Shown piece by piece: positions 47,799-58,012 of a stretch of 64,000 bases of DNA (its first letter is position 1; each line of letters begins with the position of its first letter). The notes beneath the pieces are model-generated. The model saw only the letters and a program-made list of their open reading frames with translations, had not been told where the DNA came from and did not search any database. Both the position numbers and the translations under genes were made by a program. The DNA is from Lepturacanthus savala (lineage: Eukaryota > Chordata > Actinopteri > Scombriformes > Trichiuridae), in assembly GCA_030544235.1 (NCBI GenBank), contig CM060469.1, positions 15,432,017 to 15,496,016 on the forward strand, given 5' to 3'.

Positions 47799-50700
47799 AC
47801 CATTTCTTTTAGGGCTTCTAAGGCTTCTATGTCTCCGATTTTTGCGGCAGCACATGCCAGCGGGGGAGTCAGCGCATCGCGGATGGCTTCCAGCTCCTGT
47901 ACACAACCACATCAACAAAAAAAAAATTCCTAATAGTTGTTTGGTTGGCAAAGTGATTTCAGCCTAGACCTGGGCAATAAAACAATATCTATATATATAT
48001 ATGCTCCCTACTTGCCTCATAAACAGCACATATCCCATGATAATGGAGCAATCACTGAATCAAATCAATCAAGTGGTTACATTCAGCTGTTCCTGGTCGT
48101 TATTATAAATAAGTAGCTAAGAAATATCAATAATCACCATTATCCACTGATATGAAATATTATACCTCAATATATGTTCTAGCTATATTGCCCACCTCTA
48201 TATTTACCTTTAAAAGTAGGTCATTAAGCATAAAATGCCCCCTAAATATTTACAACAAAAATGATCAATATAAACACATTTTTACAGACAGGCTTTTTTT
48301 TGAAGCGATTGCCCTCACCTCTTTGCAGCTGATGGACAGGGTTTTGGCGATGACCTGGATGAAACGGCTGTCGCTCAGGCACAGCTTGGCTCCTGCTAGG
48401 TCTGCATTCATCTCGCCGCGCAAGTTCTTACCCATCAGCTGGACACACACACATACACACACCTTTATTTAATTTTTCCTCAATTAATGATATGTTCATT
48501 TATAAAATACACCTATGTATGTGGACATCAACCTTTTTCTTGGCAGCTAGATCAAGGTCTTTTTTGGCCAATACATAGGACAGCTTCGACAGGGCGGCCT
48601 CAGGAGTCATGTCACCGCCGGCTATCAACCCCGCATCCTTTAACACCTGAGGAATCATACAAAGAGTGATTGGGTTGATTTCTTCTCTCTCGAATGAACA
48701 TCAGCATTTTTTTTACATGCATTACCAGGGTTGTCAAACATGCCGTCCAGGGGCCAGACGCGGCCCGTTAAAGGGTCCAATGTGGCCCACTGGATGGGTT
48801 GAACTGGATGAATGTACAAAGTGTGACAAAAAAAATGGACCAGTTCCTATTTATTCACAGAAATGTGACATCAGTGAGCCTCTTTCAGGGCTGAAGGGAT
48901 AAAATATTTACCATTTTGATTGGTAAAAGGTTTGTAAGGCAGATAACTTCACCTGCTGCTTAAAAAAGGAACTCATCATATCATTTTCTTAAAATTTCTC
49001 TTTTTTACTCATGTCATCTCTCCTGTTTTGTACGTTGAAGATTAATTAATTGTGTAAATATTTCTACTCCATTTCTTTACACAAAAAAGAGGAAAAATTT
49101 GCACGTGTTTTTACTTGTGTTTATTCCTACTGGTCCGGGCCCAATTAAGATCAAATTGGTCATATACGGTATGTGGGCCATGAACCAAATTGAGTTTGAC
49201 TCCCCTGATGAAAACAGTCATGTGACAAGCAGGTGACAGGACCTGGCCTGTGTGGTAGGAAGCGGATACGGTCCCCGTCAGACATTGGGTGGAGTTTACG
49301 ATGATGATGCCAGAACTAGTGGCCTCCTTCAGCGCCGCCAACAGCTCGGGTTGGTTATCGGGGGCGTTTCCACTGCCATAGGTCTCCAGGACCACGCCCT
49401 CAATGGGTGACTGCAGGAACGCGCTCACCTGGACACACACACAAGCACAGTTTTGTATCACCAGAAGACCAAACTGACCAAACTGTCTGCTCAACTGCGT
49501 AGAATCAAGATTGAGGAATTAGTATTCCGTGTTATTTCTCCTCTAGCCCTCCTAACGCACAAGACTGTCCACTCTCCTAAAAACCCATCTGGTGCCATCT
49601 ATGCAACCGGTTATCTCGGTTGCTGGTTGGCTGGCACTGGGAGGACCTATACCACATCATTAGCCACCGCATATGACTAGAATGGCAGACGGCTGAAATG
49701 ACGGGAAGGGGAGCCATTAATCTGAAGGTGTTAGCACACACATAAAGTCACTTGGCAAGACCAAGGTGCCAGGTTCAGCCAGTCAGTATTTTTTGTGTTG
49801 TATTAAGCACTTTGACAAGAAATGTTTCAAGCAGATTAACAGCGAAGCTCTCGAGAGACAGCTGAGGCAGTGGTTACAAAGAGCCCGGTGCCTAATCAAA
49901 ACGCTGCCTCATAAAGGCAGTTAGAGGCTGTAAGGAAGCCTTGATAGCCAAGCTGGGCAGTGGGAGCAGATTGAGACAGTAAAGTCGATCTCAGAGCAGC
50001 CCCTGGAGGGCGGGGGTTGTGTGTGAGGGGATGGAGGTGCAGCTAAATATCTTTGCCAAAGCCTCCCTCTTTACGGGGTGATTGGTCATGGCCCATAACT
50101 CTGTCTCATCTTTCTCCGGGCTGAGCTTTGATGGCAGTTTACATGACCGGGAAAGTAACAGAAGACGGGAAATAGCGCACTTAAATTAAAGTTAACTATG
50201 TTTTGCAGCAGTTATAGAAAACAACATGTTTTGAACATTCTGTCACCTTCAAAGAACGCCTATGTAATTACACTGCATAATATGAGAAGGAAAACTAGCT
50301 CATTACAACATTCTTGGCTAAAATATTTACTCTTTCTCTCCCTCTCACTATATATCAGAAACAGCAGATTTCTTGTGCATGTGCTAGCAGAACAAATAGC
50401 CATCACAAAGGGAGGGAGTGTTCGAAGGGCCCTTTTATCCTCACCAAAATGTCAAGAGTCCCCTTCCCGACAAGCTACTATTACCAATGGAGGCCTCAGG
50501 TCATAACATACCAGTAACTTCATCTAGCTATAAAACTGAGCCTGCTACCACTTCTGAAAGACTGTAATATGTTAATTGTGTGTCACCAAAGTTAACAGGT
50601 TAAATTTGACAGTAAAAAATCTTGGTTTTTAGTTGACACGCAATGAAATATACAGTATTCATTGTATAATAGTGTAATAGACTCAGACCCCACAATATAT

Positions 50701-53700
50701 ATACTATTCTGTAAGTCAATTAATCTATTGATTATTTTAAAAAAAACTAATAATCAATTAGTTTCTTGGTTCATATAATGGTGCAAAATTCAATCACTCT
50801 TTTCCAAAGGTAAAGATGCAACCTAAAATTCTTTGTTCGGACCAACAGTTCACAACCCAAAGATCATCAGTTTATATTATAGACGACTCAAGAAACCAGA
50901 AATATATCAGATCTGAGAAGTTGGAATCAAGGAATTTGGGCATTTCTTCTTATAAATGACTCAAATCAATTAATTGCTTATCAAAATAATTGGCAATTAA
51001 TGTAATCGATGGCAGCTTCTATTTGTTATTCATGGCTTAATTGACCTAAGCTCATAATTTTTTTTTTGAGCATATAAAGCATTATGTGATTATGACTATA
51101 ACAAATACTCAAATGAAACATTTTGCAATATTTGTCACAGACACAGGCCATTTATCACAAATCTACAAACTACTTTATTCAGAGAGAAAACTTGTAAGTG
51201 AGGCAGTTTAGACTGGATCACAACAGGAGGGTTAAAAATAGGCTAAACAATAGGTACCATTTGAGGGCATATTTATGATTTTATAAATTTGCTTTTGAAA
51301 TTGGACATTTTTAAAAATGTTGAGAAATACATTATCAAAATAGCTGCGAATTATTGGAATACTTGGCAACTAATTGATTAATCGCAGCTCTACTGTATAT
51401 ATTTTCTTCTGTATCAACCAAAGACCAAGGACAATAGGTAATCTCTAGAAATAGTGGTGAATATATGACACAGACAGAATAATAGTCTAGTCATAATGCC
51501 CAGAGCGACTTACGGTGTGAGCAGTGATTCCTGGGAACAGCCTGAGCAGGCCCACATTCCGGTTCACCTCCTTGCTGACTCTAAACTTTGACGTGCTCCT
51601 GTCCCTCCACACTGTGTCCCAGTTAACTGCAGGAAAGGAAGGAAGAAGTAGACTGATCAAAAAAAGAAAAAAAAACAACAACAATAACAACAAAATTCTT
51701 TACAACACAAAGCAGCCCCTTTTACATCACCAGCTCACTTTTGATATCCACTTCAGCAGTGGCCAGAGGAGTCAAGTTCGGAGAAACGAATGCATTGTAA
51801 CTCCCAGCATCCACCTTGGTTGCACGATTCCCTCTGTAGAGCTTGTTGAAGAAGTACAAGCACACCTGAAAAAAACAGGAACACCGTGCTGTATTTTATT
51901 TAATGTACAACATAGTCCATTAAACACAGCAAAACCTAGGGATACATATATCTGGTCTAAAAATCAAAGAATGTCATTGTTTAAGCAAAAGTAGTTATGG
52001 TCTATTCAATGGATTCAATTTTTAATTCAGTTCAGCTACAGATACAGTTGTGACTTTTCAGTGTTTTTCCTGTTGTGGTAATTGTTCCATATTACTCATC
52101 AAACGAGCTGTTTCAGGAAGCTTTTGTTCCTTTACCTTGGTTAATGGATGTACTAATATATTATATATCTCCCACATACATACAAAAAGTCTTGATAGTA
52201 ATAAAGAATCGCTCAAGATTCCAGAGTCTCACATACAGTTTGTTTCTTTCACATTAACAAGTAGTGCGTATCCTCCCTTTTTTTCCTATGAAGCTGACGC
52301 ATAACTCTGTTTACTCACCTCAGGAATAACATATTGTCCAGCAATGAGCAGCGCCCCCAGCAGGTTGTCTCTGCCATCATTTCTCAACTCATAGATAGGC
52401 ACCTGAAGACCAAAACAAAAAGGGCAGTAAATACTTAAAATACTAAAGATGCATTTTGTCTTTTATTTGTTTTGACTTCCGAAGACAGATGCTCTTACCT
52501 GTGAGCCGGTGAGAATGACTGGTTTGCCCAGATGTTCACACATGAAGGACAGAGCGGAGGCCGTGTAAGCCATAGTGTCTGTGCCATGAAGGATCACAAA
52601 GCCGTCATAGTCCTCGTAGTTTTTCTGGAAACGAAGAGAACGAGATTCACCATTAACCTGGTCAACTGTTTTACGCTTGGTTTTTAAAAGCCTAATTTAC
52701 ATGTTGCTCATTAGTGTTGTAGAAATGGAATCAGTTCAAAAGCTAAAAATGAAAGGAAACCAGCAGCAAGTACCTCAATGTCCGTTCCAATTCTAGCCCA
52801 GTCATCTGGGGTCATATTGGACGAGTCCAGCAAAGGGCTGTACTCCAAAACAGTGTAGATTATCCTCTTGCCTTGTTTACTCAACCTGAAAGAGACCAGT
52901 ATGGCTTTCATCACATACGCTAACTGAATCATCATATTTTCACATTCAAAACAGACAGTTATTTATGAGTGGTTTCAGTCGTTAACTTGTTCACTCCAAA
53001 TCACTTCAAACACATGGTGAAACAAATTCCCTGTGAAAAACAATTACTTTTCCTCAGTGTTTTTACACATTAAATTGTTCTATATATTAAGTATTTTAAT
53101 CTTATAGGCAGATTGACACTATTTTTACACTGATGGGACCTGGGATGCAATTTTTGGACTCTTTATGTCTTAATATGCATAAACCTGGATTGTGCTCATT
53201 TAAAAACCCAATATGTAACGATGTCTAACAATGATTAGACCTACGATAAATACTTTAAGTAGTTACATTATACTAAATGCATCTGACTAATTTCAAACCT
53301 AGAGAAATCAACTGTTTCCCACATATAGACCAATCTGTGGTGCAGTGCCACAGAATGAAAATTGAGCGCCATAAATTGATTCCGCCTCTTTTTTTTTCAT
53401 CACGATTCATTAGAATATTGATGCATAGCTGCAGTTGTGAGGAACCTGCCTTACATATTCAATAGCCTGTCTTAACAGTCACAATTAATACAAGACCATC
53501 ATCCCAGGCTACTTCATGATGTCATCAAGCACCATCTTTTTTGTTACTGTTTTGATAGGCGGAAAATTACATATTGTGCATTTAACAAAGTTAGAACAAG
53601 TGCTGAAACTCTAAAAAACAATAACAACAAAAAAAAAAAACAAGCCGACTTCCTGAATCAAGACAAAATTATATTTAGCCAGAGCCTTCTGCCACAGCAG

Positions 53701-54242
53701 CGGGATGCCAAAACCTGTTCCAGACAAAGACAGAGCTTTTTAGCCGGAAAAGGGTGGTACGTATTGTTAGAAAGAAAGCATTTTTATAAGCCGTGGAGAA
53801 GCTTTGATGGCTCTGTGAGCCTTAACCAGTGTGTAGTGAAAAATGCAGGCAGTGCTGTAGGACGTAAAGTGACTGATTTGATATAACTAGGTTATTTGGC
53901 GGGTTGTTCGGGGTTAGGGCAAAAGCCCATGTTCCATTTTCATTCCAACTACACAAGGGGTTGGGGGGGTTGCATGTATACATATTTATGTCACCTCTAA
54001 GTGGAGTTTAACTGGGGTGTCCTGTGGCCCCACCTGCGACAGTCCGTGTAAAGCGGCGTGACTGCCATGGAAAGATTTTCCTTTTAATCTCCCTTTTAAA
54101 GAAACAGAGTGGGACACCCCCCTGCATTACCATCGGCTATCCTTCTGACATAAAGATATGAGCTGAATGGAACAGCAGGGGGAAGCGCCCCACTCCATCC
54201 AACCAGGGGTCCTTGCAGACACTCTTCTAATTAGCCTTAAAT

Positions 54243-54302
<60 letters not shown>

Positions 54303-57300
54303 CCTTAGAACATATGCTGTGGATAATCTGGAAGCCAAAGTGCCACAAGAAGAACACTATTCAAATCACCAATTATTCATCTTTTCTGGCAGTGTGCCCT
54401 AAGGTGTAACAAAGCTACACGCTAACATACTCACGTTAAGTTGCATCATAGCTCATGAATAATGAATGTGTGAATATGTGTGTACAGAGGAGTTGGAAGT
54501 AGGTCGGAGGTGCAGTGGCAAACAGGCTTGTGGCATTGCCTCTCTAGATCACACGAATAAAGCTTTTCAATAAATCAATAAACTAATTGCCTCGTCTGAA
54601 GTAAGCATTCAGTATAGGCGAGGCATCCTGACAACCCTGAAATCATTAGACTTGCATATGAGCCTACTTTATTATCGCTGTATAAACACAAGGATGAGCA
54701 AATATTAAAAAAGTAATTCATGCTCAAGCCCTAAGAGAAATTAAACAAAGTAAATGTAATAAAACATGCTCAAACATTCATGTGCAAAGTTTTGGGTAGC
54801 TTTAAAGTTGGTAGTAATATTAGTCCAGACATTGTCGCCATTCGTTTGTTAAGTCCAACACACTGATCGAAAACTGCATGTGTGTGCTCACCCTTTTCAC
54901 AAAATGTCTACCGCTGTCTGTTATATAGTCGTCTTATCTTTACCACACCCTACCCCACGCTGCAGCTCATTCGATTTTCACAGTGGGAGTCAAGAAAAGA
55001 GGGGGTTAGGCTCTGTATGGAAATGAGCGAGTGAGGGTACGTGTCTTTCAGGGACACTGGTGATGTTAGCAAGTGGAAGACTAAACACAAAAGTCCTTCA
55101 GGCGATATACAGTCCTGTGCTCCTGTATGCTTCCTGGTGCATGCTCCTCTCGCCAGAGGCCACGTCAACATGCATTTCCTGTCTGGCAAGCGCACACCCT
55201 CACATTTGGTCTAAGTGACATCAAACCAGTCTCAAGCACAGTGTTGGCAAAATACAATGCGAACATTACTACGGCTACCCGAGATGATGAAGGTCAGGAT
55301 GGGGCGTTGGTCTCCTGTCAGGGCAAAAAGTGTCATTAATCAAAAGCCATCGCTAACAGTGAGAGGACAGCGAGTGATTCTTGTTCGATCCCTGTTTTAT
55401 ATAGGAAATGTATAATGTGCTGTATGATTACAATAATACCAACTGTATTCTTGGGTATAAAGTAATATTCATGAAGCTAAGGTGCAGTGTTCATTAATTA
55501 TGAAATGATTTCGCCTATAAAAACTGCATGTTAGAAAATGGCAAATTTTCTTAATATGACTCAGGCATATTAATCTTTTCTTAAGAACTCTTGAACAATA
55601 TTTTTTTACTTTTCTCAATAAGACAGATATAATCCTGTAAAATTGTACGATAGGTGCAGCTTCTTTAATTATTTAGGTGATGGTTGTATTTAATATATTA
55701 TGCATATAATAATACATATATAATCACATCCATTTGTGTTACATTGATTTTCATAGAATCTCCCAAGAACAGCCAGCAACACTTACTATATGTGTAATCG
55801 CCACTCTTCCCTTACACAATGCTCATATAATAATAATAATAAAAAATAAAAAAAAACAGATAATTGTATTTGTACTTGAAATATTAGTATTCAGTTTTGT
55901 GAAACTTGCAATGGTAAAAAGTTCACAACATGATACTAGCTCCAGGGCAGCTGCCACACTTAAGTTGTATAAATAGTTTGTAAAGCAGGTGTCAGATGTT
56001 CGTTTAAAGGGTTTTCAGTCAAATTATAGGGTTATTAGGTATACAAAAGTCAGTAAAAACAAAATATGTGTTACATGTAGAGTGAAACCACCCAGAGCGT
56101 GCTGTATAAGTGTATAGAGCAGGACATGGGTTACTGTTTTTCCTCTATTCAGGGGACACTTACGGCAGCACCAGGGTGGTGTCGTAGTTGTAGTGATCAT
56201 ACAGGCAGGTCTGCTGGGCATAGATCTCATCATGGAGGATAGGCAGCTTGCGCAGGCTCCTCACAAGAGCATTGGGTTCTGGTACAAGCACTGTTGGTCA
56301 AAGTAACCGAAAAAAATATATATGATTGTGACATTTCACAACTACAACATCAGAGAAACACATGAGGATTTAACCGTCATCTCAACACTATATATCAGTC
56401 TCATACTGAACCCTAGTGGTAAATGTAAGGATAGGCATTGTGCCTTCCCAATGAACACTTAACATTAATTCTTTGAGATGAGAGACGGCGTGTGGCAGCT
56501 GACTGCCACGGGAACATCAAGAAAAACCTGCGTTCAGGAATCGTCACAGAAAGATTGAAAGATTTTGTTCGTAGTGTGTCAATAAATGAGAAAATAACAA
56601 CTCTTAATACACACAAAATAAACACATCAAAAGTCCAAAGTTGACTTAGCTAATGTTTCATTGTTTTAATGACATTTCCTACATTGTGTAGTGTCATTTC
56701 GAAATTTTATGGCATGCAAGATGTTCTAGTCCTATTTTTGGCAGCTGGAATTTTATTCTGCATCTATTTAACCTGTTAAACTGAATGACTGACAAATGAT
56801 GACAGTGACCAAAAACTGATGATTCCAGTGCCCAAAAAGGGTGTGTGATGTGAACAGCAAATAAGAGTGAAGCTCTTCAAATGCAGGACTTTGAATGTTA
56901 TTTGCGCCTCAGCAGAGGCTCCACATGTTGCCCAATACCTCATGTCAACATCTAGTTATTCATTGAGGGAGCCTGTGATGCTTCATTCATGAGGTGCTGC
57001 TGGTACAATAGTCAGTAGTGGAGTAAGACATTTATATTATAATATTAGTCTAACTTTTTCTCGTTGTATTAAAGCTAAATGATAATGGTCCACTTTACAT
57101 TCAGCTTGCTAAGTGCTATAGCCCTTATACAGCCTCTACGGCTGTTTAGTTAAGCTGTTGGCACGTGCATCCCAAAATAGTAACTGAAGCTATTAAGTTA
57201 CTATTCCATGTTGTTGGCACGGAAAGCTTAAGTTATTTTTATACACACAGACACATATACACATACATATATGTGTGCGCTTCTATATAATGAACAATAG

Positions 57301-57616
57301 ACAGCCTGCTAACAACAAAATCAACATTTAAGCTAGCAGCTCTTCTAGCTACCGGTACGTGGGTTTAAGCTACGTCACGGCAGAACTTACCCTGCTCGTG
57401 AATTGTCATCCCGATGGTTCCGCCGGTGTTGATGACCAGGACCCGAGCCTCCACGGCGCACACGTCGGTCGACACGCACTTGCTCGACAGCTTTCTCCTC
57501 CGGCCCAGCGGAATAATTCGGTTCGACGAAGCATCATGCGGGACGGACTGATCCAGTGTGTGGTGAGACAGAGCCCGGGCAAGGGATGTCATTGTTATGT
57601 CGTTGGAGTCCGCCAT
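42602..57616 (-). CDS. aspg: aspg: L-asparaginase / 60 kDa lysophospholipase, complete gene span (16 coding exons)
   Basis: Cytosolic type I L-asparaginase of the vertebrate ASPG family, which hydrolyses asparagine to aspartate and ammonia; family members are also credited with lysophospholipase and PAF-acetylhydrolase activity. I joined 16 exons by frame and GT-AG sites to 1881 nt (626 aa). The N-terminal catalytic domain covers roughly residues 57-400. It has the TGGTIG signature at 64-69 (Thr67), HGTDTM at 168-173 (Thr170-Asp171), and Lys242 in ATKVDAGS. The Thr170 to Lys242 spacing of 72 equals that of human T116 to K188. Residues ~446-613 form degenerate ankyrin repeats (DGRTPLHISACEGHLPVVQYLL is the clearest, about 486-507). 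The N-terminus is ~48 residues longer than the human protein. It lies upstream of mir-203 and kif26a on the same strand, as in human. Exon boundaries are inferred without transcript data; the last exon is the least certain. Confidence 0.93.
42644..43885 (-). other. aspg: aspg intron 15
   Basis: Contains CA (42.71 kb), TA (43.02 and 43.76 kb) and CAT (43.55 kb) microsatellites and no recognisable exon apart from the competing exon 16 acceptor at 42685. Confidence 0.7.
43886..43942 (-). CDS. aspg: aspg exon 15
   Basis: 19 codons: AKAMGKSEVIAFLIQLLNT. This completes the last ankyrin repeat (human: AEAAGNLEVVAFL as I recall it). Acceptor tttgcag, donor ACG|gtaatt. Confidence 0.85.
44052..44151 (-). 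CDS. aspg: aspg exon 14
   Basis: Residues 561-594: MAASGDLEGLEIWFLAGADL then NKPGYDGRSAMQV, an ankyrin repeat in which the usual TPLH is replaced by SAMQ. Acceptor tggtag, donor GTG|gtgggt. An alternative donor three bases upstream (CAA|gtggtg) would drop one valine. Confidence 0.88.
44574..44660 (-). CDS. aspg: aspg exon 13
   Basis: Residues 532-561: RKEVVRLLRQTGAHFTRVQL then AEAGTELC, which matches the human AGTELC stretch between ankyrin repeats. Acceptor aattcag, donor CAG|gtgaga; phase 2 at both ends. Confidence 0.9.
44661..46770 (-). other. aspg: aspg intron 12
   Basis: Contains the MITE plus duplicated flank (44.86-45.49 kb), unique sequence at 45.5-46.4 kb and a CA run at 46.5 kb. 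The 91-codon minus frame at 46022-46297 has no family features. Confidence 0.7.
44855..45490. repeat. GCTGCAAC-family MITE plus ~280 bp of shared flank, aspg intron 12
   Basis: MITE from ggctgcagctaacc to taatcatctgctcta (45208). It is followed by sequence (ttgttattcatggc, gagagaaaaattgtaagt, aggctaaataatag) that recurs after the MITE copy in intron 7 (50.70-51.26 kb). Confidence 0.65.
46771..46934 (-). CDS. aspg: aspg exon 12 (best ankyrin repeat)
   Basis: Residues 478-532. Carries DYDGRTPLHISACEGHLPVV followed by QYLLSHGATVHGKDRYGDTPL, one complete ankyrin repeat and the start of the next. Acceptor tggcacag, donor CAG|gtaaga; ends in phase 2. Confidence 0.95.
47254..47616 (+). mobile_element. 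tRNA-derived SINE (V-SINE/Mermaid-like) in aspg intron 11
   Basis: Starts GGGGCGACATGGTGGCGCAG with a tRNA-like A box, B box GGTTCAAGACC at about 47311, and a fish SINE core (gtttgcatgttctccccgtg, then tcctcccacagtccaaa). It ends in a TGAC repeat tail. The 9-bp sequence taaacgaaa flanks it on both sides (47245-47253 and 47617-47625), a clean target duplication. Antisense to aspg. Confidence 0.88.
47751..47796. repeat. (GT)n microsatellite abutting the aspg exon 11 donor
   Basis: About 23 GT units. Read on the gene strand it is (CA)n beginning four bases inside intron 11, right after gtaaa. Confidence 0.95.
47801..47896 (-). CDS. aspg: aspg exon 11 (start of ankyrin region)
   Basis: 32 codons, residues 446-477: ELEAIRDALTPPLACAAAKI then GDIEALEALKEM, an ankyrin-type helix pair. 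Acceptor gtacag. The donor ATG|gtaaac runs directly into a CA dinucleotide repeat. Confidence 0.9.
48319..48438 (-). CDS. aspg: aspg exon 10
   Basis: 40 codons, residues 406-445. Starts LMGKNLRGEM, matching the human LRGEM segment that links the catalytic and ankyrin parts. The acceptor is preceded by a GT-rich tract rather than a clean pyrimidine tract; donor GAG|gtgagg. Confidence 0.88.
48533..48646 (-). CDS. aspg: aspg exon 9
   Basis: 38 codons, residues 368-405: VLKDAGLIAGGDMTPEAALS then KLSYVLAKK, the DMT-EAAL-KLSYVL helix that ends the asparaginase domain. Acceptor ttcctcag, donor AAG|gttgat. Confidence 0.92.
48726..49207. mobile_element. hAT-like MITE filling aspg intron 8
   Basis: Left end CAGGGTTGTCAAACATG, right end TTGAGTTTGACTCCCCTG, imperfect inverted repeats of the CAGGGGTGTCAAAC type common in vertebrates; near the left end the ggccagacgcggcccgttaa stretch is typical. 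Flanking octamers (tgcattac, atgaaaac) do not match, so the copy is old. It occupies most of the 596-base intron. Confidence 0.7.
49243..49428 (-). CDS. aspg: aspg exon 8
   Basis: 62 codons, phase 0 at both ends, residues 306-367. Contains GVVLETYGSGNAPD, a conserved asparaginase C-lobe motif, and SSGIIIVNSTQCLTGTV. The acceptor lies beside a short GT run. The donor CAG|gtcctg matches consensus poorly beyond CAG|GT, but joining here gives the expected GQVLKDAG transition. Confidence 0.9.
49429..51513 (-). other. aspg: aspg intron 7
   Basis: Unique sequence at 49.43-50.70 kb, then the MITE and shared flank up to 51.39 kb. No exon signature seen. Confidence 0.7.
50700..51393. repeat. GCTGCAAC-family MITE plus shared flank and terminal remnant, aspg intron 7
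   Basis: The MITE (50703-51031) is followed by flank matching the intron 12 copy (ttgttattcatggc, gagagaaaacttgtaagt, aggctaaacaatagg). A second family end follows at about 51290-51393, finishing attaatcgcagctcta. Confidence 0.65.
51514..51626 (-). CDS. aspg: aspg exon 7
   Basis: Completes the split codon and encodes residues 268-305 (INWDTVWRDRSTSKFRVSKE then LLRLFPGITAHT). LRLFPGI is conserved at the C-lobe of the catalytic domain. Acceptor cctgcag, donor ACC|gtaagt. Confidence 0.92.
51739..51865 (-). CDS. aspg: aspg exon 6 (catalytic lysine)
   Basis: Encodes residues 226-267 plus one base: VCLYFFNKLYRGNRATKVDA then GSYNAFVSPNLTPLA. Lys242 in ATKVDA is the expected catalytic lysine. Acceptor tttttcag, donor AAAA|gtgagc. 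Confidence 0.93.
52319..52402 (-). CDS. aspg: aspg exon 5
   Basis: 28 codons, phase 0 at both ends: VPIYELRNDGRDNLLGALLI and onwards, the typical DGRDNLLGAL helix of type I asparaginases. Acceptor gtcttcag, donor GAG|gtgagt. Confidence 0.93.
52499..52624 (-). CDS. aspg: aspg exon 4 (HGTDTM active-site motif)
   Basis: Exactly 42 codons, phase 0 at both ends. Contains GFVILHGTDTMAYTASAL, the second asparaginase signature with the Thr-Asp pair (170-171), and ends KPVILTGSQ. Acceptor tttccag, donor CAG|gtaaga. Confidence 0.95.
52774..52885 (-). CDS. aspg: aspg exon 3
   Basis: Encodes residues 118-155, including YTVLEYSPLLDSSNMTPDDW, the conserved LLDSSNM segment of asparaginases. Acceptor tttcag, donor GAG|gtactt. 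It ends in phase 0. Confidence 0.9.
54244..54301. repeat. (CA)n microsatellite, about 29 units
   Basis: Uninterrupted CA repeat in aspg intron 2. Confidence 0.97.
56164..56290 (-). CDS. aspg: aspg exon 2
   Basis: Continues the codon split by intron 1 (G|TG) and encodes VLVPEPNALVRSLRKLPILH and onwards to DTTLVLP, aligning with the human segment after the TGGTIG loop. Acceptor accaacag, donor CC|gtaagt. It ends with two bases of a proline codon. Confidence 0.88.
57391..57616 (-). CDS. aspg: aspg exon 1 (start codon, TGGTIG active-site motif)
   Basis: Encodes residues 1-75 plus one base. The ATG at 57616 is the first in a reading frame that runs to VLVINTGGTIGM, the first asparaginase signature. 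The donor reads CAGG|gtaagt. The first ~55 residues carry no recognised domain and are longer than the human N-terminus; no signal peptide is apparent. Confidence 0.9.
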
Positions 57617-57723
57617 GATGTCTTACAAGAGAACCGGCGCTGCCTCTTTAAAGCCGAGACTTTGGAGGTGTTCAAAACGCGGACACTGTCTTTTTAAAGT
57701 GTCCTAGCTTCATTTTCACCGCC

Positions 57724-57731
57724 CTTATATA
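57724..57731 (-). promoter_or_regulatory. aspg: aspg TATA box
   Basis: Minus strand TATATAAG about 108 bases upstream of the ATG, predicting a transcription start near 57700 and a short 5' UTR of about 85 bases. Confidence 0.6.
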
Positions 57732-57773
57732 GATAGAAGGAGGTTTCCTTCATTCTACCCATGTGGTTAAGAA

Positions 57774-57784
57774 GGGGGCGGGAC
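57774..57784 (-). promoter_or_regulatory. aspg: aspg GC box (Sp1-type)
   Basis: Plus strand GGGGGCGGGAC, a GC box about 45 bases upstream of the TATA box of aspg. Confidence 0.5.
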
Positions 57785-57876
57785 CACCGTTTTAATTACA
57801 TTTTAATCTAGCCCATCGCTTTCCGCTACCTCACCTCGGTCCTCAATATAATGTAATAACACACTTGAAATGCCGG

Positions 57877-57884
57877 TGACGTCA
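57877..57884. promoter_or_regulatory. Perfect CRE palindrome upstream of aspg
   Basis: TGACGTCA, the full CREB/ATF palindrome, about 180 bases upstream of the predicted aspg start. A function is plausible because ATF-family factors control amino-acid metabolism genes, but this is inference. Confidence 0.45.
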
Positions 57885-58012
57885 GTGATAGAGGCGTGGC
57901 CTAAATCAATGCAAACGCTCTGCTGCTGTACGTGTTAATGCGACAAAACTTTACAGTGGCATCTTCAAGAGATCCGTTTATTTCTTCTTTATTACAGACA
58001 TATACATACAGA

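Larger units (their letters stand above)
52886..57390 (-). other. aspg: aspg introns 1 and 2
   Basis: Intron 2 (52886-56163) holds a CA microsatellite at 54.24 kb and AT-rich DNA. Intron 1 (56291-57390) is AT-rich with a TACA/CA patch near 57.25 kb. No further exons recognised. Confidence 0.7.
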
